DNA from: an uncultured Clostridia bacterium
GTDB taxonomy: Bacteria > Bacillota > Clostridia > HGM11514
Length of the DNA: 64,000 nucleotides
NCBI GenBank assembly: GCA_934464705.1
Contig: CAKSKB010000017.1
Location: forward strand, 5,578 to 69,577
Direction: 5' to 3'
This document shows positions 44,084 through 51,375 of this stretch, one piece after another. Both the position numbers and the translations under genes were made by a program. Within the stretch, counting starts at the first letter, position 1, and each line of letters begins with the position of its first letter. Below the pieces are notes generated by a model. The model had not been told where the DNA came from. It ran no database searches and was given only the letters and a program-made list of their open reading frames with translations.

Positions 44084-44113
44084 AATTTCGTAGAATAAAT
44101 ATTCTACGAAATT
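44084..44113. promoter_or_regulatory. 13-bp inverted repeat at the recombinase transcription start
   Basis: AATTTCGTAGAAT (44084-44096), AAAT, ATTCTACGAAATT (44101-44113): perfect 13-bp arms. It could be an operator, an mRNA hairpin, or a site for the recombinase; no T run follows, so not a terminator. It lies about 20 bp before the start codon. Confidence 0.7.
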
Positions 44114-44133
44114 GAGGGGAGTGATTTTTAAAA

Positions 44134-45087
44134 ATGGTCAATATATTGGATACCGGCGAATATCCGCAGTTTTTAAGGAATTTTTTAAGATATCTAAGAA
44201 CTGTTTTGGGGCGTTCGGAGAATACAATTGTTGTATACAGCGAAACTATAAGCGAGCTTCTGCATTTTATGCAGCATTTTAAACTTGAAGTTCCTATTGA
44301 AGAACCTATTAAAAATATGGATACTGAGTTTTTAAAAACAATTACAACCACAGACCTTTATGAGTATTTATATTATATAGATATTGTAAAAAAGAATTCT
44401 GCGTCAACCCGTTCAAAAAAAACGAGCGCTGTAAGAACTTTTTTTAAGTTTCTTTCAACGAGTGAAAATGTGCTTTCAGATAATCCGTCAATAAATCTGA
44501 CATTTCCGAAAGCAAAAAAATCACTGCCAAAATATTTAAAACTCGATGAAGCGCTTCAGCTGCTTAATTCCATAACCGGCAAATATAAAGAACGCGACTA
44601 TGCAATGCTGTTGCTATTTTTAACCTGCGGTATGCGGCTGCAGGAACTTGTCAACATCAATATTAAAGATGTGCGTTCCGATGTTTTGGTAATTACAGGA
44701 AAAGGAAACAAAGAACGCACGGTATATCTGCCCGATAATTGCAGAAAAGCTGTTGAAGATTACATTAAATTGAGACCGAATGATGATGTTATTGACCGTG
44801 ATGCACTATTTATAAGCCGCAACAGACGGAGAATCACCTGTCGGATGGTTGAAAATATCGTAAATAAATATATTAAAGCTATCGGACTCGACGGTTTGGG
44901 CTTTTCTGCCCACAAACTCCGCCACACCGCAGCAACGCTTATGTATCAGGAAGGTCATGTTGACATAAGGCTGCTGCAGGAAATTTTGGGTCATGCCAAT
45001 CTTGCGACAACGCAAATATACACTCATGTATCCGGAGAACAGCTGAAAACTGCAATTGACGCCAATCCTCTTGCCAAAATCAAGTAA
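44134..45087 (+). CDS. tyrosine recombinase, XerC/XerD type
   Basis: A 317-residue site-specific recombinase. SAM-like N-terminal domain (about 8-110) and catalytic domain with Arg in TCGMRLQEL, Lys beta-hairpin GKGNKER, HxLR in AHKLRHTAAT, and the GHANLATTQIYTH box with the nucleophilic Tyr. Size and the absence of phage genes nearby favour a chromosome-dimer type Xer enzyme over a phage integrase. A perfect palindrome lies in its leader. Confidence 0.9.
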   Translation: MVNILDTGEYPQFLRNFLRYLRTVLGRSENTIVVYSETISELLHFMQHFKLEVPIEEPIKNMDTEFLKTITTTDLYEYLYYIDIVKKNSASTRSKKTSAVRTFFKFLSTSENVLSDNPSINLTFPKAKKSLPKYLKLDEALQLLNSITGKYKERDYAMLLLFLTCGMRLQELVNINIKDVRSDVLVITGKGNKERTVYLPDNCRKAVEDYIKLRPNDDVIDRDALFISRNRRRITCRMVENIVNKYIKAIGLDGLGFSAHKLRHTAATLMYQEGHVDIRLLQEILGHANLATTQIYTHVSGEQLKTAIDANPLAKIK

Positions 45088-45094
45088 AATTCGT

Positions 45095-46039
45095 TCAGAC
45101 TCTGTTTCGCTCTTTACCTTCCAGATAAGCTTTAATATTAAGTTTTATTTCATTTATACATCTGATCCTCGCCTCATATGCGCCCCATGCCATGTGGGGC
45201 GTCAGGCATACATTGTCAAGCCCGGCGACGGCAGCATAAGGGCTGTCATCACCGTAAGGTTCCGCCGAGTACACATCAACGCCAATTCCTCCTATTTTGC
45301 CTTGCTTAACCGCACTGCAAAGCGCAGCTTCGTCAACAACTGCGCCTCTTGCAACATTGATAACAATTGCGTTCGGTTTCATCAGCGAAATTCTTTCTTT
45401 ATTTATCAGATTCTTCGTAGCGGAGTTAAGCGGCGTATGTATAGATATAATATCGGAATTTCTGCAAAGCGTATCAATATCCGTGAAGTTTTCAAGTCCA
45501 TCGGAATTTCTCTTATTCACAATAACATTACAGCCCAAAGCTTCGGCAATGCTGCCGACCTTTTTTCCTATATTACCGTACCCCACTATCCCCCATGTTT
45601 TTCCGGCAATTTCGTGATATACCGGCGTAAGGCAGTTCTGGACTCCGCTTCTTGTATATTCGCCGCTTTCGGTACAGCGGTTATATTCGGGAAGGTGCGT
45701 GATAAGCGAAAGCGCCATCGACACCGTAAGCTGCGACACACAGTTTGTCGAATATCCCACAACATTTGAAACCGCAATTCCGCGGCGTCTGCAATAATCG
45801 GTATCAACATTATCAAACCCTGTCGCCGCAATACATATAAGCTTTAAATTATCGGCATATTTAAGATTTGTTTCGTTCAGCCTTATTTTATTAATTATGA
45901 CAAAATCGGCGTCTTTGATTCTTTCCGCTGTTTGTTCCGGAAGCGTCTTCAGATAAATCTCGGTTTCACCGAATTCCTCAAATAAAGTCAGGTCAATATC
46001 GTCTCCAAGCGTTGCTGCGTCAAGTATTACAGTTTTCAT
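45095..46039 (-). CDS. D-2-hydroxyacid dehydrogenase (NAD-dependent)
   Basis: A 314-residue dehydrogenase of the glycerate/phosphoglycerate family. Nucleotide loop GYGNIGKKVG (about 151-160), catalytic Arg in INVARGAVVDEAAL, and Glu/His pair ending in LTPHMAWGAYEAR are present. The C-terminal ACT domain of SerA is absent, so glycerate or hydroxypyruvate reduction is likelier. GAGGAGGT precedes the start. Confidence 0.92.
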   Translation of the reverse strand: MKTVILDAATLGDDIDLTLFEEFGETEIYLKTLPEQTAERIKDADFVIINKIRLNETNLKYADNLKLICIAATGFDNVDTDYCRRRGIAVSNVVGYSTNCVSQLTVSMALSLITHLPEYNRCTESGEYTRSGVQNCLTPVYHEIAGKTWGIVGYGNIGKKVGSIAEALGCNVIVNKRNSDGLENFTDIDTLCRNSDIISIHTPLNSATKNLINKERISLMKPNAIVINVARGAVVDEAALCSAVKQGKIGGIGVDVYSAEPYGDDSPYAAVAGLDNVCLTPHMAWGAYEARIRCINEIKLNIKAYLEGKERNRV

Positions 46040-46111
46040 AAGTACCTCCTCAAAAGTTTTAACATTTAACTGCCCGAAATCATAAAATATCTCTATAAGG
46101 AGCTGAAAGCC

Positions 46112-46540
46112 ATGATTTCAGGTATGATTGATTACAGTAAAAATCACGAATCGTATTTAAGCGTTGATTCGGTTTTTGTAAACCGCAGCGTTATTTTTTG
46201 TTCTGACAGCTACAAAAACCTTGCGGTAGTCGGAAAATATGTGATTCTGAGCGATGAAACGGATTCATCGGCAGTATACTGCGAAAAAGAAAGCAGCACA
46301 ACTCTTACTTGCGGAACCTCAGAAAACAGCATACTTTATTACACATTCATCGGAACAACTCTTGTTTTTTCCTCCGATATAAAGGATATTATACAAAAAT
46401 GCCGTGTAATTCTCTCAAATGACAGAATAAACAACATAATCGGCATAACACCGGAAAAACTTGCCGAAATATTAAAAAATATCACCGCTGTCCCAAAGGG
46501 CGGCCGCCTGACATACACCGAAAGCGGAGTGACCTACTGA
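46112..46540 (+). CDS. small protein resembling a degenerate glutaminase domain
   Basis: A 142-residue protein with AAGGAG 9 bp before the ATG. Its layout resembles the N-terminal glutaminase half of asparagine-synthetase-like enzymes: start MISGMIDY, then YYTFIGTTLVFSSDIKDII (like the FASEIKAL segment), and AVPKGGRLTYTESG (like the LPPGH segment). The catalytic Cys2 is absent and no synthetase domain follows. If the likeness is real it is a non-catalytic pseudo-domain. Stop codons of this gene and the minus-strand RNase H gene overlap by seven bases. Confidence 0.55.
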   Translation: MISGMIDYSKNHESYLSVDSVFVNRSVIFCSDSYKNLAVVGKYVILSDETDSSAVYCEKESSTTLTCGTSENSILYYTFIGTTLVFSSDIKDIIQKCRVILSNDRINNIIGITPEKLAEILKNITAVPKGGRLTYTESGVTY

Positions 46541-47121
46541 ATTTCAGCAGCGTCCTTGGCAAGTTTGTCTGCCAATTCGTTATATTCAACACCGGTATGC
46601 GCCGCAACCTTAACAAACGAAACCTTAATGCGGCTCTTTACCGAATCAAAAAACTGTTTGTATTTTTTTGTTCCGTCTTTTTCGGTTTTCCACTCACCGG
46701 TACACCATTTGGCGATACCTTCGTAATCGTGAAAAATCGTAATTTGTTCATAACCGTTATCAAGCGCATAGCGCATTGCCATAACGGAAGCGGCAATCTC
46801 ACCGGCAACATTGCGCATGGACACAAGCATTTCGGAATTTCCTGTTTTTTTCAGTTCGGATACCAAAACGCCGTCGATTAAAATCACAGCGCCGCTGCCG
46901 TATATCTGCTTTTCGGCGTTGAAGCTGCCGTCAACATATGCACACAAACCGGATAAATCCGTTTTCGGCTCTTCAAATTTCATAAAGTTTTTCGCTTCTT
47001 CCATGGTCTTGAATGATTTATACGACGCACCGGAATATCCGTCAATTTGTTCTTTACATTCATTCCATGTTAAAAATATTCCTGTTTTTCTGCCGTCTCT
47101 TACAGCGTAGAATTTTGCCAT
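46534..47121 (-). CDS. rnhA: ribonuclease H with viroplasmin-like N-terminal domain
   Basis: A 195-residue RNase H1 family protein removing RNA from RNA:DNA hybrids. Residues 1-45 are the hybrid-binding caulimovirus viroplasmin domain (KFYAVRDGRKTGIFLTWNECKEQIDGYSGA); the nuclease follows with acidic residues in AYVDGSF, NVAGEIAA(S)VMA, FHDYEG and AHTGVEYNELAD. The ATG at 47121 has AAAGGA about 10 bp away; an in-frame TTG six bases earlier is less likely. Confidence 0.93.
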   Translation of the reverse strand: MAKFYAVRDGRKTGIFLTWNECKEQIDGYSGASYKSFKTMEEAKNFMKFEEPKTDLSGLCAYVDGSFNAEKQIYGSGAVILIDGVLVSELKKTGNSEMLVSMRNVAGEIAASVMAMRYALDNGYEQITIFHDYEGIAKWCTGEWKTEKDGTKKYKQFFDSVKSRIKVSFVKVAAHTGVEYNELADKLAKDAAEIQ

Positions 47122-47133
47122 GTACAAGTCCTT

Positions 47134-47931
47134 TCAAAGCAAGGGCGCTACGGAAAGCAGTTCCCTGTTTTCATTGTAAATTTTTGTTATATCAGAGTAC
47201 GGCAGAGGGTTTTTCCCCTTCCCTGCCTCTATTGTAAAAGCCGGTTTTGAAAACTCTTTTATAAACCAGTCCTTAAATCCTCCGTATGAAGCAATTCCGC
47301 CCGGCTCCGATAATCTGTATCCGCTCGCAGACGACAGCCTATCGGCAATTTTTCGTGCCTTAACCGGGCAATAACCCATATATGTATAGTAAATTTCCTC
47401 ACCCTGCGTGTGATAAGCAAGCGCAAGAGAAAAATTCATTTTCCTTGAAAAGTCGGCAATCGCCTTGGTTTCAGGTTCAGATTCCGGAAATTCTCCGCCA
47501 AACCTCGTAGGACCGGGGCCGCAGACACCGTATTCCGCCTCCAGCGCCTTTGCGATAAGCCAGCCTGCATTATAATTATGGTTAAGGTCCACTCCCCTTG
47601 CGTTTGCCTGCCAGTGCATATCTCCGTCCTTTACAATCTGTACGCCGTCAGGATTAACCATCGGCACAATATATATCGATGCGGCGTCAAGAAGCTTGGC
47701 GCAGCATGGGTCATCAAGACCGAGCACAAACTTCACAAGCAAGGATGATGTAATCGATTCAAGCCCGTGATGAGCTGCATTGTAAAACACTTTATTGCTG
47801 CCGAATCCGCATTTTATACAGAAAATCTCACGGCCGCAAAGTGATTTTCCCAAAGAAAAGACTGCCGTATAGTTTTTTGTCCTTATTTTTTCAATATCTT
47901 TAAGCAAATCAACATAACCATATATGAACAT
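47134..47931 (-). CDS. M14 family zinc carboxypeptidase/endopeptidase
   Basis: A 265-residue zinc peptidase. HxxE zinc site in HHGLES (about 74-79), arginine/asparagine substrate site in ARGVDLNHNYNAG, third zinc ligand in AYHTQGEE and catalytic Glu in FTIEAGKG. No signal peptide. Related gamma-D-glutamyl-diaminopimelate endopeptidases cut peptidoglycan peptides, a likely role. GGAGG precedes the start by 7 bp. Confidence 0.9.
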   Translation of the reverse strand: MFIYGYVDLLKDIEKIRTKNYTAVFSLGKSLCGREIFCIKCGFGSNKVFYNAAHHGLESITSSLLVKFVLGLDDPCCAKLLDAASIYIVPMVNPDGVQIVKDGDMHWQANARGVDLNHNYNAGWLIAKALEAEYGVCGPGPTRFGGEFPESEPETKAIADFSRKMNFSLALAYHTQGEEIYYTYMGYCPVKARKIADRLSSASGYRLSEPGGIASYGGFKDWFIKEFSKPAFTIEAGKGKNPLPYSDITKIYNENRELLSVAPLL

Positions 47932-47971
47932 ATAAACGCCTCCGCCAAATTATATGTTCATACTATTACAA

Positions 47972-49255
47972 TTATTCAGCCGACAAATGCTCTCCGTCAA
48001 CCGCCGCCGCATGAATGTTAAGTATTTTGCCCGAAATATCGGTATCGGACTTTTTAACAACCTTAACATAGTTCTTTGTGAATCCCTCGTAGAGCCCGCC
48101 GCCGCAAGGTCTTTCAAAAAGGACATCGGTACAGAGCCCGACCTGTGATTCAAGAAATTTTTCGGTCATGCGGCTGCCTATTTTTATCATTTCGGCGCAT
48201 CTTCTGTCCTTTTCTTCGGGCGAAACCGCACCTTCAAAGTTTTCGGCTCTCGTGCCGCGCCTTACCGAATACGGAAAAACATGCAGCTTTGAAAATCCGA
48301 CCTTCTCAACAAATTCGCAGGATTTTATAAAATCCTCCTCGGTTTCCCCGGAAAACCCGACCATAACATCGGTTGAAATTGCCGGATTATCAAGATTCTT
48401 TCTCACCGCCTCGACGGATTTCATATATTCATCCGCTGAATACCGCCTGTTCATAGCCTTAAGAGTCTTATCGCAGCCGCTTTGGAGCGATATATGAAAA
48501 TGAGGGCAGAATTCCGGAATTTTTGCAAGTTCAGACACAAATTCATCGGTTATAATTGACGGCTCGACAGAACCTATCCGTATACGCTCAACCCCGTCGA
48601 TTTTATGAATTGATTTAATAATATCAAGAAGATTCGTATCGCCGAGGTCCATTCCGTAGGACGCAACATGGATTCCCGACAGAACAAATTCCCTGTAGCC
48701 GTTTTCAGCCAGACGCTTAACCTCGGAAATAACATTATCTTTTTTTCTGCTTCTGACCCTTCCGCGCGCATAAGGAATTATGCAATACGAACAGAACTGA
48801 TTGCAGCCGTCCTGAATTTTAAGAAACGCCCTCGTCCTTTCAAAATAGGTTTCGACATCAAGCTCTTCAAATTCACGGACATCCATGATATTTCCCACGG
48901 TGCAGACCGTCTTATTCCGTACATTTTCAACAAGCTGCGGAATCTTTTTTCTGTCGTTAGTGCCGACAATTATATTAACGCCGTCTATCTTCTGTATTTC
49001 ATCGGGCGCCGTCTGAGCGTAGCAGCCCGTCACGACAACCACGGCATTTGGGTTTATATGCTTTGCACGCCGTATAATCTGGCGTGATTTTTTATCGCTC
49101 ATGCCGGTTACGGTGCAGGTGTTTATGATGTAGCAGTCGGCAAATTCCGAAAACGGGACAAGTTCATAACCGGCCCTGACCATCATCTCGCCTATCGCTT
49201 CGCTTTCGTATTGGTTTACACGGCACCCGAGAGTGTGTATCGCAGCCTTTTTCAA
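47972..49255 (-). CDS. mtaB: tRNA t6A37 methylthiotransferase
   Basis: A 427-residue radical-SAM enzyme converting t6A to ms2t6A at position 37 of tRNA. N-terminal cluster domain HTLGCRVNQYESE and NTCTVT, the CxxxCxxC radical SAM site in GCNQFCSYCIIPYARG, and a C-terminal TRAM domain. The frame is open further upstream, but GGAAGGA lies 7 bp before the TTG at 49255, which gives the canonical MKKAAIHTLGC start. Confidence 0.94.
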   Translation of the reverse strand: MKKAAIHTLGCRVNQYESEAIGEMMVRAGYELVPFSEFADCYIINTCTVTGMSDKKSRQIIRRAKHINPNAVVVVTGCYAQTAPDEIQKIDGVNIIVGTNDRKKIPQLVENVRNKTVCTVGNIMDVREFEELDVETYFERTRAFLKIQDGCNQFCSYCIIPYARGRVRSRKKDNVISEVKRLAENGYREFVLSGIHVASYGMDLGDTNLLDIIKSIHKIDGVERIRIGSVEPSIITDEFVSELAKIPEFCPHFHISLQSGCDKTLKAMNRRYSADEYMKSVEAVRKNLDNPAISTDVMVGFSGETEEDFIKSCEFVEKVGFSKLHVFPYSVRRGTRAENFEGAVSPEEKDRRCAEMIKIGSRMTEKFLESQVGLCTDVLFERPCGGGLYEGFTKNYVKVVKKSDTDISGKILNIHAAAVDGEHLSAE

Positions 49256-49307
49256 GGTATCATTCCTTCCATGTTTGTTAATTATATGTAAATAAGTCCG
49301 ATTTTGC

Positions 49308-49336
49308 TTGACATTATTCATCAAAAGTGTTATAAT
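49308..49336 (+). promoter_or_regulatory. consensus promoter of the HPr-like gene
   Basis: TTGACA (49308-49313), 17 bp, TGt-TATAAT (49331-49336), a full match to the housekeeping consensus with an extended -10, 22 bp before the start. Confidence 0.9.
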
Positions 49337-49358
49337 AAAAATAGAGGAGGTGAATTAT

Positions 49359-49586
49359 ATGACAACATTTAATGTGCTTATCAATTCCATTGATGATGTT
49401 AAGAATTTTGTAAACATTGTTAATCGCTATTCTTTTGACATTGACCTCGTATCCGGTAGATATGTTGTTGATGCAAAGTCTATCATGGGTATTTTCAGTC
49501 TTGATCTCAGCAAACCGATTAAGGTTGAAATCCATTCGGATGACAAACAGATTGTTGAAGATTTAAAACCTTATGTAGTTGCCTAA
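49359..49586 (+). CDS. HPr-like protein lacking the phosphorylatable histidine
   Basis: A 75-residue HPr-fold protein. HPr passes phosphate in the sugar PTS through His15 in GLHARPA; here the matching segment is NSIDDVKNF, with no histidine anywhere near. The second half is well kept: DAKSIMGIFSLDLSKPIKVEI, where Ser41 aligns with regulatory Ser46. This resembles Bacillus Crh, which lost His15 but keeps Ser46 as a CcpA co-regulator. Very strong promoter, GAGGAGGT site and its own terminator suggest high expression. A role in catabolite control is inference. Confidence 0.85.
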   Translation: MTTFNVLINSIDDVKNFVNIVNRYSFDIDLVSGRYVVDAKSIMGIFSLDLSKPIKVEIHSDDKQIVEDLKPYVVA

Positions 49587-49594
49587 ATGGAATT

Positions 49595-49622
49595 GTGAGC
49601 CTCCCGGCTCACTATTTTTTTG
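49595..49622 (+). terminator. rho-independent terminator
   Basis: GTGAGCC (49595-49601) / GGCTCAC (49606-49612) with a TCCC loop, followed by a T-rich run to 49622. Confidence 0.9.
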
Positions 49623-49809
49623 TCAGTTTTTTTATTCTTTCGATTCTTTTTAATGTAGCGGCTTCATCCTTTTCATACACAGTTCCGTTAAAAACGATAA
49701 CATCCCCCTCGCAGATTTCGTGCGGAAGCATATCTCTTTTAATTTCCGTCATGCCGTTATCGGTTTCGCATACAGCTATATCTTTTTCAAACCTGTCAAT
49801 TATAATCAC
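49612..49809 (-). CDS. DUF3006 protein
   Basis: A 65-residue protein of the DUF3006 family: MIIIDRFEKDIAVCE, DMLPHEICEGDVIVF, ending in a Lys-rich tail. It regularly accompanies ComEC-type metallo-hydrolases; here it overlaps the 3' end of that gene by 14 bp. Function unknown. Confidence 0.85.
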   Translation of the reverse strand: MIIIDRFEKDIAVCETDNGMTEIKRDMLPHEICEGDVIVFNGTVYEKDEAATLKRIERIKKLTKK

Positions 49810-50665
49810 ACTTAACCTCCAGAGTTTTACCGTCGGTTGTGACGGCTATATTCCCGTTCAGATCCGTTCTGTAAAGCTTCGAGCACACCTCGAGTCTGCC
49901 GATTACGCTTTCATCGGGGAGACCGTAGCTGTTCCTTCCGACCGACACAACCGAAAATTCGGGCGAAACAGCCTTTAAAAATTTATCTGATGTTGAAGTT
50001 TCGCTTCCGTGATGCCCGACTTTTAGGACATCGGAGTTCAGATTAAACCCCGAGGCAAGCATTTCGTTTTCCGAAAGTTTTTCTGCATCGCCCGTAAACA
50101 GAAAGCTTTTGCTGCCGTAAGTCATTTTAAGGCAGACCGAATAGTTATTGAGTTCACCGTATTCCTTATTCTCAGGTGCAAACACTTCAAATTTTGCTTT
50201 CCCGACTTTGAAAACATCGCCGGCGGAAACCGTTTCAACATCGGAATTTTCAAGCGCAGAAAGCAGATTTTCAAAAGCCCGTGTTGTGGTTTTGCCTTGA
50301 GAAATATAGGCTTTCGCTGTCGGAAATTCATTAATGATATCGTCAAGCCCTCCTATGTGGTCCTCATGCGGATGCGTTGCGACAACGCAGTCGAGCTTCG
50401 TAACACCGAGCGAAGTTATAAAAGCAATCGTGTCATCGGCGGAATCATCCGTACCGCCGTCAATCATAACAAACTTACCATCGACATCTATGAGCGATGC
50501 ATCGCCCTGACCGACATCTATAAAATACACCTTAATCGGCAGGCCGTCCGTATCGGCGCTGCCGAAACTGCTGTTAAGATACGGCAGAACATAATACGAA
50601 AAAAGTATTATAACAGCCGGAATAAGAATACCAATAAGTTTTTTGTGCAATTTCCTGTGCGTCAT
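49796..50665 (-). CDS. exported ComEC-like metallo-beta-lactamase-fold hydrolase
   Basis: A 289-residue protein with an N-terminal membrane anchor (about 9-28) and a metallo-beta-lactamase-fold domain outside the cell. Metal-binding HxHxDH is in THPHEDHIGG (about 90), with FTGDAEKL and GHHGSETS following. It matches the C-terminal hydrolase domain of ComEC without the channel, a possible nuclease or phosphodiesterase for DNA uptake. Start ATG at 50665 has GAGG 8 bp upstream and overlaps the comF stop as ATGA; an upstream ATG at 50698 lies deep in comF. Confidence 0.88.
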   Translation of the reverse strand: MTHRKLHKKLIGILIPAVIILFSYYVLPYLNSSFGSADTDGLPIKVYFIDVGQGDASLIDVDGKFVMIDGGTDDSADDTIAFITSLGVTKLDCVVATHPHEDHIGGLDDIINEFPTAKAYISQGKTTTRAFENLLSALENSDVETVSAGDVFKVGKAKFEVFAPENKEYGELNNYSVCLKMTYGSKSFLFTGDAEKLSENEMLASGFNLNSDVLKVGHHGSETSTSDKFLKAVSPEFSVVSVGRNSYGLPDESVIGRLEVCSKLYRTDLNGNIAVTTDGKTLEVKCDYN

Positions 50666-51375
50666 TTTTTCATCCTCGTGCTTGCAAAAGTTAGGCAATA
50701 AATTTCATTTGCACCGCTGCGCTTTAATACTTTTGAGCATTCGTTAAGCGTTGAACCCGTTGTATAAATATCATCAATCAGCAGAATATTTTTGCCGTTC
50801 AAATCCACGCCGCACGAAAATGCGCCTCTGATGTTTGCAGCTCTGGCTGCGGCATTCAGTCTGCTTTGTTTCCCCGTTGATTTCACCTTATAAAGAAGTT
50901 CTTTCAGCTCGCCCGAAGAATACTCAGATACCGATTTTGCCAGAAGCTTTGATTGGTTGTAACCTCTTGCCTTAATCTGTTTCTTAGTCATCGGCACCCA
51001 TGTTATGTAATCAATATTCGCATCATACGGGATATACGATGCCATAATTATGCCCATAGTTTTTGCATAATGCGCCTTGCCGTAAAACTTGAACCTTAAG
51101 AGCGAACGGCGAACCTCGTTTTCGTAAAAATAAGGAGATTTATGCGATTTGAAATATATCTTTTTGGCCGCACATTCCCAGCAGACATTAGAGCCCAAAG
51201 GAGTCACAAGTCCGCAAACCGGGCAGCGCTCTGACGGAATACGGCTGACATTTGCGGCACATGTTCTGCACAAACAGAGCTGCGTGCCGTCCTCCATAAC
51301 ACTTCTGCAGAAAATACAGCGCGGAGGGTAGAATTTCTTTTTAATGAATCTTAATATCTTTGTCCCAAATGTCAC
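50662..51375 (-). CDS. comF: ComF family phosphoribosyltransferase-like protein
   Basis: A 237-residue ComF protein. The N-terminus has zinc-binding cysteine pairs (CIFC, CLCRTC, CPVCG, CWEC within residues 20-75) and the C-terminus a phosphoribosyltransferase fold with the PRPP loop LLIDDIYTTGSTL. ComF supports DNA uptake and repair. The GTG at 51375 has GGGAG 9 bp before it, so the gene overlaps recD2 by 35 bp. Confidence 0.9.
   Translation of the reverse strand: MTFGTKILRFIKKKFYPPRCIFCRSVMEDGTQLCLCRTCAANVSRIPSERCPVCGLVTPLGSNVCWECAAKKIYFKSHKSPYFYENEVRRSLLRFKFYGKAHYAKTMGIIMASYIPYDANIDYITWVPMTKKQIKARGYNQSKLLAKSVSEYSSGELKELLYKVKSTGKQSRLNAAARAANIRGAFSCGVDLNGKNILLIDDIYTTGSTLNECSKVLKRSGANEIYCLTFASTRMKK

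Noticed and set aside
44076..44090. LexA box near the Xer gene (GAACGAATTTCG)
   Set aside because: Does not match the Gram-positive GAAC-N4-GTTC pattern; the longer palindrome explains the symmetry better.
44134..45087. integrase of an integrated element starting at the Xer gene
   Set aside because: No phage or conjugative genes, tRNA or att-like repeats adjoin it; protein layout fits a housekeeping Xer enzyme.
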